A stretch of 64,000 nucleotides of DNA from Plazaster borealis (taxonomy: Eukaryota > Echinodermata > Asteroidea > Forcipulatida > Labidiasteridae), in the NCBI GenBank assembly GCA_021014325.1, contig CM037469.1:11908663-11972662 (forward strand), given 5' to 3'. Below are positions 26,301-39,455 of this stretch, one piece after another. Position numbers and translations under genes: made by a program. The notes under the pieces are model-generated. The model ran no database searches and was not told the DNA's origin. It saw nothing but the letters and a program-made list of their open reading frames with translations. Position 1 is the first letter of the stretch, and the number at the start of each line of letters is the position of its first letter.

Positions 26301-29300
26301 CCAGGAAGCACATTAGGGCTTTTAAAACCAAGATAAACACCACGTAAAAAACATCCCGAAGACCTCGTTTCAATTCAGCGTGCTTCGGCCAAACGTCCAA
26401 AATTTGGGTCCAGAATGCCCCACAGATTTGAAAAATACTGCGAAGAACCCTGCTTCCTCTGGTGATACATGTATGTTAGGCAAAAGGCATTGGTGTCATA
26501 TGCCTGAACTACAAACTTGACGCTCAGAATGGCACCACCAAAGCAATGGTTGAATAATGAATTATTTTACAGTATAAATGTAAGATTTTACATTGTGATC
26601 ATCACAATGAACTCAATCGATATCAGATAAGGCGCACCAGTAGACAAGACGCAGTGATTTGGTTGGACCTTTGAAAGTCAGATAAGACGCGTCATACATG
26701 TACATGTATGCAGGAAATTACGGTACATGTACCATCATAATCATGGATGAATAACGTGTTACAAACTGCCCTTTTTTAACATCATGCACTGCCTCCCGGC
26801 AAAAATAATAAGCATGGTAACGAAGGAGTTTTTGACACGAAGCAAATTAACACGATTTTATCAGTAATGCACAACACAATCACCCGATGGACCTTCATCA
26901 CACAGCGGCCATGTTGGATTTCCCATCAAAACGTGTGTGGAACTCAAACCGAGGCTTAGATCTACAATTAGACTGGTGCCATCTGGTTTGACATTCTGAA
27001 CGTGTGACCATTCCCAACAGGGTGTCTGGGGGCCAAGACAAACATGTGTGATAAAGGTCTATCGAAGCTACAGTCAATAGCATGCCAGGTGTGATGATGA
27101 TGATGATGATTAATTTCCAAATAAAACTCTCCTGATCGTTAGTTACAAACCATTGTTATAGCGCATCATGCAGCTACCCTTTGCCAACCTCGTTCCCATG
27201 GGTGATCGATCTCGCCGCGCCATTTTTTTCCAGCATGCCTTGCTCGCTCATAACCCCTGGAATTGATTCATTAAAATGTGCCAGAATCTGGCACATTTTA
27301 ATTAGGCCTGTGGCCGATCCACTCTACGCGCCCGCTCAAGTATGGTAACTTGCAAAAGAGGCATCAAGTCAAAGAGCAACTAGTCTCCTCTCATTTTTTC
27401 TTTAATCTGGTGATATGTCTAAGTGTATGCATTTTAGGTTGACCGTGTAAAAACATGATTCATTTGAAATGGAAATCGCGTCAAAGTACTTGCATTTTCT
27501 CACGGGCGTACTAAGCCTCCTACCAGCGCCATTCAAGCGCTCGAAAGTTTTTAACAAGCGTGGACGCAAAGTAGTCACTTTTGAGAGCCAATCAGCATTG
27601 CTTTTCAGCACATCCCTACCAGGGGTTAGCTGTGCAGACATGTGCTGCGAAACGAAGGCTGGCACTACGCGTATATTCAACATGTGTATAGCAGTGATGA
27701 GATTAGACGAATGTAAAATTCCTGAAAAATGGCTTGCTGGCTAGGGTTCGCCACTTGTATTCTAGAATTTCCCAGATGTCATACTCCAGGTTTACAGACG
27801 CTGTGCATCACCAGAAATACAAAACTACAGGTTTGGACACAATGTGGAATATTTCTTTCTCCTTTGGTGATTGCTTTACTTCTTTCAAAAATATTTGAAG
27901 GTTCAAGGGGATTTTGAGAAAATCCTAAAATCAGGGAAAAAAACCCTGAGAAATCACTAGCTGGCATAGTACTCCAGCATGGCAGACCTCCCGCATTGCT
28001 ATATAAATAATACACCAGTGAGAAGGCCCTATAGCATACACAGGGCTCAAATTTGGCGTAAAATTCCACAGGTACATGTAGCTAAAAATGTTTACTGGAC
28101 CAGAATTTATTTTACAAGACCAAAATCTTCATAAGAAAGAGCTTTCTACAGCGTTTTAACACGTATTTTTAATTTTTTTTTAACAAGCACTAAGAAAAGA
28201 TTATTTAATTTGTGTTATGATACTCAACGGAATTGTATTACCAGACTCAAAGTCAACATTTGAACATCAATTCTTTCTGTTAAAGATATTAAACAGTGAC
28301 GCATTATTATTCAATTGAAGAAAAAACAAGATTGTCGGACTTGTCAGGTCATGAGTTTACTGGGCCAGGGCTAAAATCACTGGCCTCGGGCCTGCGGTCC
28401 AGTGTTAAATTCCAGCCCTGATACATGTCCACATGTACAGGGAATCAAACAAAGAAAGCTGCAGTGTACAAACAAAGATGTAAAAAAAAAAAAGGCATCT
28501 GTTTGAGCAAAGATAAAGACCAATGCCAACCACCTACAACTCCCCGAGTCCTGTGACTTAGAGTGATGTGTCTGGAAAAACTGAACATACTTAGCATGAT
28601 TGAAGGACTGTCTGGACAGTCTCTCATTCTGCTCCTGGCCTCGCCTCTTCTCATCTTTTGTTGCTATGTTATTGAGATACTTGAAGATGTGCACTTTTCC
28701 TCTTGTACAGACCTTTATGTATAGGAACAAAAAAGTGGAAAAGACTTTTTCATGGTTGCAGGTGTGGAATTACACAAAGGCCACGGAGGCCATGGCCTCT
28801 GTTGCCCCAAGACCTTGGTGCTCCTACTTCAAAAGTTTACCATAGACTTTTGAGATTTTCCCAATGAAAGTGCCCTTGGCAAAATAAAAATGGCCTTGCA
28901 CTCTCAAAGATGAAATTCCAGGCCTGTGGTTATGGATAAGAAGTGCTTTGGTTTGCAGCACACCTTGCTAAGGCCTGATTCTTGGCTATGGTAAAGGGTT
29001 AGGCAGTTTTTTGTCTTAGTGGAAGGCACCTCTATTTTATGAGGGGCTTTGTACTGGAACATTTCAAGGGGCACCAAGGCAGTGACCAGGGCCCAATTTC
29101 ATAGAGCTGCTTAAGCACAAAAAGTAGCTAAGCACAACAAAATTATGCTTACCAAAATATGGTTACCAGCCAAAATGCCATTTCTCATGTACAATCTGTG
29201 ACTGGTATCCTGCTAATTTTTGCTAAGCAGAAACTTTCCAAGCAATTGTTTCTGCTTAAGCAGCTCTATGAAATTGAGCCCAGGGGTATGGAGGAGAGTG

Positions 29301-32300
29301 CCTCTGTTGCCTCCATGAAGCATCAGGCTTGCATGCTCTTTCTTTCATTAGTCTCCAGCATTCTCCCTTACAGTGGTGCACTGGCCAAATGCAAGTTCAA
29401 ACAACCAAACTCCAGTCAAAATTCACTCCAAGTGGTCCAGCTGGCCACATGTAGTTCAATTTTGAAAAGCATTCTTATTTGATATCAAGTCTGGACATGT
29501 GAAAAAGCTGACAAACTTGTGAAATGACAAGCTAACTGGTCCTGCTGGTCAGTCACTGAAAAAGCCCCCCCCCCCCAAATTTCAATGGCAATTTCTCCGA
29601 GAAATAGACTATGCAAGTTTCGCGAGTGTTCAAACTTTAGGGACCAAAGTGGTCCCAACCATAATTGAGTTTTACATGTGCACGATTCTGTTTCTTCAAA
29701 TACTTTAGTTTAATGTAGTTTATGGCTTTAAAAAGAATATAATATTGTTGGGAAAGTAAGGTTTAACCATGAAATATGAAAGTAAAATAAATTTAACAAA
29801 TCAAAAAAGAAAACGAGAGAATAAGATTTGACCTCAGTTTCCGGTTACTTTTAAACAATTAAGAAATTTGCCCAACTGACGTTCATGTTATCATTAATCC
29901 TATGTGATGGTCGCACAAATTCGGGTGTGATTGGCAACTCAGGGCTTCTGAATAATTTCCTCGTACCAAGTTTTATTTTTGTTTCAGTGTTAATTTTAAC
30001 AAATTATTTTAACTGGGAGATACAAAAATTCTAATAGTATTAACTACAAATTGCTATGGGTATTTTTGTTTTCAAGAATTTTGAATAAACAGAATTTAAA
30101 GAGAAGATTACATTTCACAGAAAAATATAGTCTTCGTTCGAGTTGTTTTCTCATTTTCGATTCGCGTGAGACTTGCACGGTCTACAAACACCATGCTCCT
30201 CAACATCCCTCGTTCTAAACACACTTGGGGAGACCGGTCTTTTTCACATGCTGGACCATCTCTTTGGAATGCTCTTCCACTGAACCTCAGACTAGTAGAC
30301 ACTCTCTCCAGCTTCAAAACTAACTTGAAAACTCACTTGTTCAGGCTTGGCTTTAAGTACCGTCATTAGCAGAGTTCTTTTTCTATGCGCACCACAAATG
30401 GCGCACCACAAATGTCCATTATTATTATTGAATGATACGTCAGTACGGGACGTCAGGAGGGATTAGGAATCTGGTGCTACATCATGTTGTTTCTTACCTG
30501 AGCTGGAGGCATCTCCAGAGGATTGTGGGCTAACTTTAAGACATCCAGCGAGTGGATATGACGATAAGAGGGTGGGATGAAACTGATCTTATTACACGAC
30601 ACATCCAGCATTACCAGATTCAGCCTGCTGATTTCTGCACACACACAAAATAGAGAAACCAAGGGGGAAAAATGCTAATTGATTGATGGAAACTACACAT
30701 AAAAGGGTCTGTATACTTTTGGTAATGACTCTGAAAACTAAAGGCAATAAAAACTTACTTGGTAAGAAGTACAGCAGCTTTGGATAGTATAATGCATTTT
30801 GAGAAACTTTTCACTTTGAAGTACTGCAGTTATGGAAAAATATATCACTTTTTATTCCCAAATATTTTAATCTGAGAAGCGTTATTGACAGTAACACTTC
30901 TCAGATTATTCTTCCTGCGAGGACATAACCGCTCCAGATTTTCAGTAATATCTCAAAAACGCTACCACCTTTTGAAATGAAATTTTCACAGGTTAGTTTT
31001 ATGGTATATATCTACAACTATACAGGATTGAAACAAACAAACGGTTCAAATTACCACAACGTATACAAATCCCTTTAAATGTATTTGTACTATTTGTGTT
31101 TGACCCAACACCTACATGTATGTGTGTATTTTACTCAGTACTTTCCCAGAGTCCTGTGAAACAAAAAATACACAGGCATGCTCGGGTAGGATTCAAACCT
31201 ACAACCTCTGCCATTCTAGAGCAGATGTCCATACCACTAGGGCCCAATTTCATAGAGCTGCTTAAACAGAAAGTATTGCTTAACAAATTTCTGCTTAGCA
31301 GAAATGAGCAGGATACCAGTCACAAATTGTGCACATTGTTGTGTCTTGTGGTCAAACCAGCCCCTTCCCTCCAACCCCCCCCCCCTTGTCTCCTTATTCA
31401 TTGTTTGCCCCATGTTTTTCTGTGTCCATTCTGCCTCTCTCTCTAGCTATCTCTTTATAGATGCCACTTGACTGCTTCTGTAACATCCCATAATACTTGT
31501 GCATGTGTGTTGTGTTGTCATTTAGACTTCGAGAAAGACTCTGCTAGGGTCAAAACATCAGGCCATGAACTATTTATTGCATTAAATAAAAAGTGGGAAA
31601 AACTTTCATTTCGTTTATAAAAATGAAAGGCAATTGTGTAGTAACACATGTATGTACATGTTTGTACAATGTATACATGCTAATGTATGTAATGTGGCTA
31701 CCCTACTGTTTGTTTAATATTTATTGCCTTACTGGGAGGTTAAGCTGTGTGAATAAAAATAACCAGCATGACTTCAGTGCCTGACAAATGACAACCGTTC
31801 AGGTGTTAAATGAGATTTATTTTTGTAACTTTCTACCACCATTTCCTTGTGATAAATTCCATATTCTGTGTTTGTCAAGCTTAGAGGCTGTATCTGCACT
31901 GACAGGTTTGATGGGTTGACAATGAACAAGTACGCCATCAGTCACTCGGTACATTACAGTAGTCCCCCAATCACAAAATCTCACTTACTAGAGTCAATTT
32001 TTACTTACATGTACATGTAGCAGAATTAGATTACCAGCCACGATGCCGTGTACACTGAAGTTACAGTGGTTTTACTGGGAACCAGCTAATTTTACGCTTC
32101 TTACCCAAGCAGTGTTTAATGCAGATTAGATCTGCCCAATTTGTTTGCACTGTGTATTGGTAGAGCCATTTAAATAATAATATCGACTCTTTAAGTTATA
32201 TAGCGCAATTCCAAAGAATGATCATTGCGCTTCAAACATTATTACCCCTAGTCACTGGGCCATATATTTCATTCCTTAAACCATCTCAGCTCCCTGGGGG

Positions 32301-33579
32301 AATATACATGTACAGCCTGTGCTGCCAAGTATGTAGCGCACTAAGCTAAATCAATCACAAGAACCATCTCTGCCCTCACAGGTACCCATTTACCCCTGAG
32401 TAAGAAGCAATTATAGTCAAGTGTCTTGCTCAAGGACACAAGTGTCATGACCAGGATTCAAACCCACACTATGATGACTCAGCAATCAGACCTTGAGTCC
32501 GATGCACTAAACCGCTCTGATAGAATTGGGTCGATGCAGTCGGTGACTGCAGACTAGTATTTGAACATGAAAGAAACCGTTGCAACTGCTCCTGTGAGAG
32601 CACCCTTCTTACTGTAGTTACCTTCTGGTAAATGGACTAGGTGGTTTCTTCTGAGGTTGAGCTCCTTCAACGACTCCATTTCGCCGATTTGCATCGGTAA
32701 TGTGTCTAATTCGTTACAGCTGGCATCCTGCAGAGGTACAAACAAACAATTTATTTACAGCTTGTTTGAGTAGATTCATTAATCACAATCCCATGCAGAC
32801 TCGCCGCCACGGGCAACGCGCCGTCTCGTTCCCTCTCGTCACTAACCCCTGGAAGGGAAGCACTGACAAACTTCGCCAACTGGCTTTCGAAAGTTACTGC
32901 TCTGTGCACACATGTTTTAAAAACTTTTGGGCTTGGCACACATGCGAATCAAAATGCAAGAACATATATTTTGACGCGATAATATTTAAGATTGAGCAAG
33001 GCATGCTGAAAAAATGGTGTGACAAGATCGATGCATAAGTTTCTCTCTGTATCTTCAGAACCTTATTTCAAATAAAGCCCACAGTTCTCGCACTCTACGT
33101 TCTTCTTCTACATGTACTTCCCATTTGTGCTTGTCCCCTGCCCCCTGCACTTATACGCGGTATGGCCAACGAGCATTCACAGTCAGCGCACCGACATTAT
33201 GAAACAATCTCCCTTCACATCCTTCAGGCATCATCTCTTGAATCCTTCAAAGCCATTTTAAAGTTTTTGCTTTTATTCGAAAAAAGGCGGTGTCACACAG
33301 GGTAATTTTTACAGGCAACTTGGAGGCAACCAACTGCACTGTGTGCAAAAGAAACACTTCGGCAGCACAAGAGACATTCTTCTAGCTGTAACTCACCATC
33401 CCCAAGAAAATAATGAGAAAACTGAAATGTGAATGGATTTATTATTGGAGATTGCCTGGAAGTGGTTGCCTGTAAATTGCCCTGTGCGACATGGCCTTCT
33501 AGTCAAGTAATTTGTGTTACTATATTCATTGATGCTTTTGTACAGCGCTTTGAATCTGGAGTAAAAGGCGCTTTATAAA

Positions 33580-33613
<34 letters not shown>

Positions 33614-36600
33614 TATTAATACTTACTAGATGCATTAAGGTCTTCATCTTGCCAACTGCTGGGGGTAACGCTACTAACTTGTTATTGCTGACTATAAGAA
33701 CTTCTAAGTAGATTTCACATATCTCTATGGGTAGAGCTGACAGTGAATTTCGACTGCAGAAAGAAGATGAAAACACAAAACCGCAAAGTTAAAAAAGTGT
33801 CAAGTTCAAAACAGATTTAAAGAACAGTGCATTAGAACTTTTAAAAAAAACTTACTCTCAGGCACATTTTTACCAGTGATTTGACCAACCTTTCAAAACC
33901 ATTCAACTGCACATGTTGTTTATACATTATTTTACAGGTCTGTAATGTTAATTACAAATGTACATGTATGTATTTGTGTCTGCACGTGTCACGACCGGGA
34001 CTTGAACCCACACTCTGCTGATCAGAAACACCAGAGCTTGAGTCCGGTGTTCTTATCCACTCGGCCACGACACGCCACTAGAGGGAGCACTTGTTATTAC
34101 ACTGCGCTGGCCCACACTAAGCACGAATCCCTTTGGGTAAATTACATACAACACTTAGAAAATGTTGGTTATGTGAACTGGGCCCAATTTTCATAAAGCT
34201 GTTAAGCAGATAATTCTGCTTAGCAAATATCTTTGCTAAGCAAGAATTGAGTGGGGTACCAGTCGCAGCAATGTAAACTGTATGGTATTTTGGCTGGTAA
34301 ACTATTTCTGTTAAGCAATATATTTCTGTGCTTAGCAAGCTTTTATGCTTACATGCTTTATGAAATTTGGCCCTGGTTTGTGACCAGTGTTATACGATGG
34401 TTCAGCACCATCTTCTCAATGGCCAAAATCGCTTCTTGTCTGACCAGGGGCCGATTTCACAAAGGACCAGTAACTGGTCTTAACTTAAGACTAGTCCTAT
34501 CTCTTAGCATTGCCTAGGACTAGTCCTAAGTTAGGAAGAGTTTGTGAAATCGACCCCAGGTCACATGGTTTTGTACACCCTCAAGTTCTATTACATTGTG
34601 TGCTACTCTATGGTACAGACTACAGGTACAATACATCCAGAAAACTTTCATGTCACTCAACTCTGTCAATAGTAGTAAAATGCAGCATGATTGCAGGCAT
34701 GTCAAAAAAAAGGGCAATATGGGTTCAATCTAATTATATTTCTATATTGCAAGTCAATTTACACCTGTGTACACAATCACAATTTGCAGTGTGTACATGT
34801 ACAGTGAACACAAAATGGCAGGACAAACTCTGCACTTCCAATTTTGGACTTGTCCACCAGCTTGTTTGGGAACGCTGATCTTCTTTTTTTTCTTAAACCA
34901 GACGCACGACGGACAGAAATAGCCGCGGAGCGATTGTCCAGATGTAAGGAAAAAAGCTACATGTGTACAGCTCATTGGACTCTGATAGAGCTTCATCATC
35001 ACCGAGCCAGGAATACCTGGGTTGCATCCAGGGGTAACTATGTGCCAGCGGAAAAAGAGTAACTGCGATTAAAATGATTTATTTGGACAGATCTTTTTAA
35101 GACGTGGGAAATGTCAAGGTACAGAAGCCTAGTGTTTATTTAGGAAGATGTTTAAGCTGTCACTGAAGGTTTGCATGATGGACTCTAGGTGTCTCCATCA
35201 AATATTGTGAAGTGCTCCAGACATTTACCATGTACTTTTTCCTCTTTCTTCCTTTATGGGCTGCATAGTGTACAGCAGACAGGATAGCACAATGCATGCA
35301 TACAATGTATATGTGTTTTCCTCATCAGAATTTACACTGTACTGTATACACTATGTGTACATGTATGAACGTTTGTACTGAGCGGATGTAAACAAATATG
35401 ACCTTGGTGACTGGAGCTTTGAGATACATGTAGATAGATAGATACGTGGTTTTTGTTTCAAAATATATTTTTAAAATTCTAAATACATAAAAATCAGAAG
35501 ATTGAATTGTGCAAAAAATAGTAAATGGCCTGACGTTTCGACCCTAGCAGAGTCTTTCTCGAAGGCTAAATGACAAGACAACACACATGAACAGGTATAA
35601 GTGTAACAAAAGCATTCAAGTGGAAACACATGAATAGAGGCAGAGAGCAAACAGACAAGGCAAGGGGTAAACAATGAATAGGGAGACAGAGGGAGGGGCT
35701 GGTCTGACCACAAGAAGTTGGAAACACAAAGGACAAGATCAAAGGTGGGAAGAGGGAGAACAAGTATTTAATTGAATTAACTGAATTGTGTCTAAATTTA
35801 AATTCATTCAATTAAAAATTCATGAGAAAATTACAAAATGAGTTTTAAACGATACAAAGCAATAAAGGGAATAGACTTTTTAAAAGGCACAGTAGACAGA
35901 AAATGTAACTTGTTTAAAAAATGGAAATATAAGGGTCATTAAGGGTGATCAGGGGGTTAGACAGTTCATGAAGTGGAGTAAAAAGATGATATTAAAAGCT
36001 CCTGAATCAAATTAAAAAACCTTTCTGATGCAAAGGCAAGTTGTAAAAAAAATATTACCTCAGCGAACTGAATTTAATACTTTTCATGCCTTTTAAGGCC
36101 TTAAAATTTAGATAATTACATAAGATTTGTTTAATACTTGTTAAGGATTCGCAGACACCCTGTAAATGTACTATATTAATGTACATAGCAGTTAGTACAA
36201 TAAAATGTGCAAGTCTCGCGCGTAATCGAACAATGGGACCCGTGAAAGCGTGCGAGTTTGTTTCCTTCACACGTTACTAAAGCAATGTACGTGTGACCAA
36301 AATGATCCTGAAAATGTTTGAATGCGCGCGTAACTACACATGTAATACACAAGATGTTGTTTGAAGTGCAATTAAGTGTAAAGTTAAAACTCTAAATCAC
36401 GTAAATAGTGTGACCTGGAAGACAAAATGAACATTATGAAGAAAGCTTGCATTAAATGCATCTTTGCAATTGTAGCACATCACCCCCAAACTATGCCACA
36501 CCTACTATCTTGCCCAGCCTTGGGGAGCAGTAGTGCCTTGAAGACCTGGGCCCTGCACAGAATTCTGCGCTTACATGTACGTCCCATGAAACTATGTGCT

Positions 36601-39423
36601 TTACTGGGCTCGGTAAGTGCAGAATTCAGCAGTTAGCAGAGCCATGAAATTGGACCCAATCCTGGCCAAACATTTGAAAAGCAGATAATGGACATGCAAG
36701 AAGAAGATTCATCTTTTGGCTTACATGTGTGTACATACATGTACATGTACAATGTAATAGTACAGGTTGTACAAAAAATGTGTAGCTGAAGTACCAGCAA
36801 CTCTTACTGTTTATTTTACCATCACTTGTAACACAACACAATTGACATGTTATTATATTATGTTTGTATAGTAGTCAAATTAATTTCCTGTCACATAAAT
36901 TAACGAAGCTCAAACTCAAGGGTTTATTCTACACTTTCCAGGCATTTCTGACTTTGTTACATACACTGTACCTAACACTTTTTCAATTGACCTTGTAATT
37001 TCTTAAGATCACGTATTATATTGGTTACTTTTTGGCTACATGTACTGTATGAACAATCATGAACAGCTTTGGAATGCACAGGAAAAGACTGCGACAAATT
37101 ACATGTAGTTACTTTTACAAGTCTCACTCTCCTATGCCTCTCCAACAAAGTTATCTTTTGGCCCATAGTGCCTAATTGCCCATGTAAAATTGTTATTTTG
37201 TTTTGGTTTTTTGTACAACCACGTATAAATCACATTATACATCAGGGGTCAGACTGTATGAAAATTTAAAATCCTGAAAATTGGATCACAGTTTCCTCTT
37301 GATGCGGAGATAAAGCCCATCAAACTTACAGAAATCTGACCGGCACCCAAGCACAAAGATATTTACAAAATAGGGAGACCGCCAACATTAGGGCTAGATA
37401 GCTCAGTTGGTAGAGCGCCGGCACGTTTAAATCCGGATGTCGCAAGTTCAAGTCCCGCTCTAATCAATTTCTCTTTGTTCATTCAACCCCAAATAATTTA
37501 CAGAATGTTAGATTTTAGAGTTTTACAGACTCTCTCCGTCATATCAAATAAATATCTGAAGGTTTGGTCAAGACAAGGACGAAGTCTTTCATCTCTTCTG
37601 TGATGGCAGTTTTGCCTCTTTCAAAGAAAATCTGAAGGAGAAGGGAGATCACTGAACAATCTTGAAATCAGGAAAACTCCTGATCAATCTCAGGCCAGGG
37701 CCCAACTTCATAGAGCTGCTTTTAAAGCAGAAAATATTGCTTAACAATTTCTTGCTAAGCAGATCTGAGCAGGATACCAGTCACAAATTGTACATGTGAC
37801 AGGGTAGTTTGGCTGGTAACCTTATTCTGGTAAGCAACATTTTATTGTGCTGAGCTACTTTTTGTGCTTTTAAAAGCAGCTCTATGAAATTGGGCCCTGT
37901 ATATAATAAAAGGCCCTGTATAATATAATACGAGTACATAATAAAAGGCCTATCAGTATGTTTCTAGACCCCTTGCATCATGTGCATTGGCCGCCATCGT
38001 TGATGAAACATGCACGCTAGAAAGGCTATCATGGCCCGAGAGTTGTGCACAGCGCCTAACGTTTCCATTGTTTTTCATCAAAGGTGGCGGTCAATGACGT
38101 CATGTGCAATCTTTCTATACCCAGCCAATGTATTGTGACTGTCTGCCTTTGTACGTGTGTACATTGTACATTCACAAACAAAAGCAACAGTCTGACAGTG
38201 TTTAAGTGCTGTTGATCTTGATGCTGATGTTGAAGAAAAAAGCACTCAACATGTTTAGTGAGGTCGTAAACATCAACAATTCACCTGTCAATGCTTATCG
38301 GCACATATAGACCTCAATACTACAGCCGTATCCGAATTGGTGGCTACAGCTCCTGTTGCTAAAAGTTTTCCTAAGGATGCCCTATACTTCAACGCATAAT
38401 GACGCAGAGAGAAAGACAAAATTATGAAAGCTAATTGAAGATATTTGACACAGAAGAGCACTCAGTGTCAGTAATGTGTACTGTACCTAATCTATATGTC
38501 TAGCTCATGTATTACTGTCGCAATCAATTATCATAAGCTACATCTGATAAACCATAGACAGATACATGTCTTCTCTGATGTTTTTTGTAATTTCCTCATT
38601 ACATAGGATTTGAGGCATTGCATGGTGAGGTATCAATATATTTGGTTTGCGGTAACACCATGTGTGTATCTACTTGCCAGGTAGAGTTTGTTCTTAGAGA
38701 ACTGTCTTGCTTAATTCTACTACCGCGGAGTAGATTGTTCGGGTGTTCGGGAGACTTCTCAGTTCTGAAAAGAACTGTCTTGTTTATTAACTCTCCTGAC
38801 GATGACTAGAGCAAGCTAGTCGAAACATTGAGACCAATCCAAGAACTGACTCCGCGGTAGTACAGTTAATTACGATCCTATAAGCTAAAGTAGTAGTCCC
38901 AGCCTAATTCTATACCTTCCGCCCAGGTAATAGTTAATAAACAAGACAGTTCTTTTCAGAACTGAGAAGTCTCCCGAACACCCGAACAATCTACTCCGCG
39001 GTAGTAGAATTAAGCAAGACAGTTCTCTAAGAACAAACTCTACCTGGCAAGTAGAGACACACATGGTGTTACCGCAAACCAAATAATATCCTCATTACAG
39101 TTTTCCTCACATCCATGTTGCACATGTACATTTACCGTACATAATATACAAATTGTTCTATTTTGTGCATGTACATTCAGGCCTCGCACTTTTAAGCTCC
39201 CACCGGGTTAGTGAACTGTGCATTTCACTTGCACCCATGAAGTTTTAGTAGCCTAGATTTTAAACATGTATTGTCATTATATGTATAACATGTATTGTTC
39301 AGTTTTCGATTTGTTCTTAAAGTTTCCCAGTTGCTCATTCTCTTTTCTCTTTTTTTTTTTTAAATATTTTTTTTTGAGGTGGTTTCTGTTTAAAAAAAAA
39401 TTGAGAGCACTTCCGTTATTTCC

Positions 39424-39455
<32 letters not shown>

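Larger units (their letters stand above)
22742..28590. other. LRCH intron, repeat-rich
   Basis: Besides listed elements, 22945-23215 carries an ATGGTCTCTAAAGAGTTAA motif repeated at 12260 and 25890. Positions 23600-23945 and 24700-25370 show nothing recognisable. Positions 25640-26160 contain one more TGGTCTCTAAAGGGTT remnant. Positions 26740-27090 show nothing recognisable. Confidence 0.45.

Noticed and set aside
30166..30369. Host gene encoding a small protein
   Set aside because: The peptide matches the C-terminal end of non-LTR reverse transcriptases, so it is a truncated retrotransposon.
33790..33905. Possible exon upstream of the 33627 exon, with a GTAAGT donor
   Set aside because: The phase required by the exon at 46009 gives an immediate stop codon.
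33986..34073. Functional tRNA-Leu(CAA) gene
   Set aside because: The best cloverleaf in the window, but the T stem is mismatched and the sequence is that of the local SINE heads; a tRNA covariance score would decide.
38618..39082. The same ~50-residue frame on both strands, seemingly a duplicated gene
   Set aside because: The identity comes from the inverted arms of a foldback element; the peptide has no recognisable domain.
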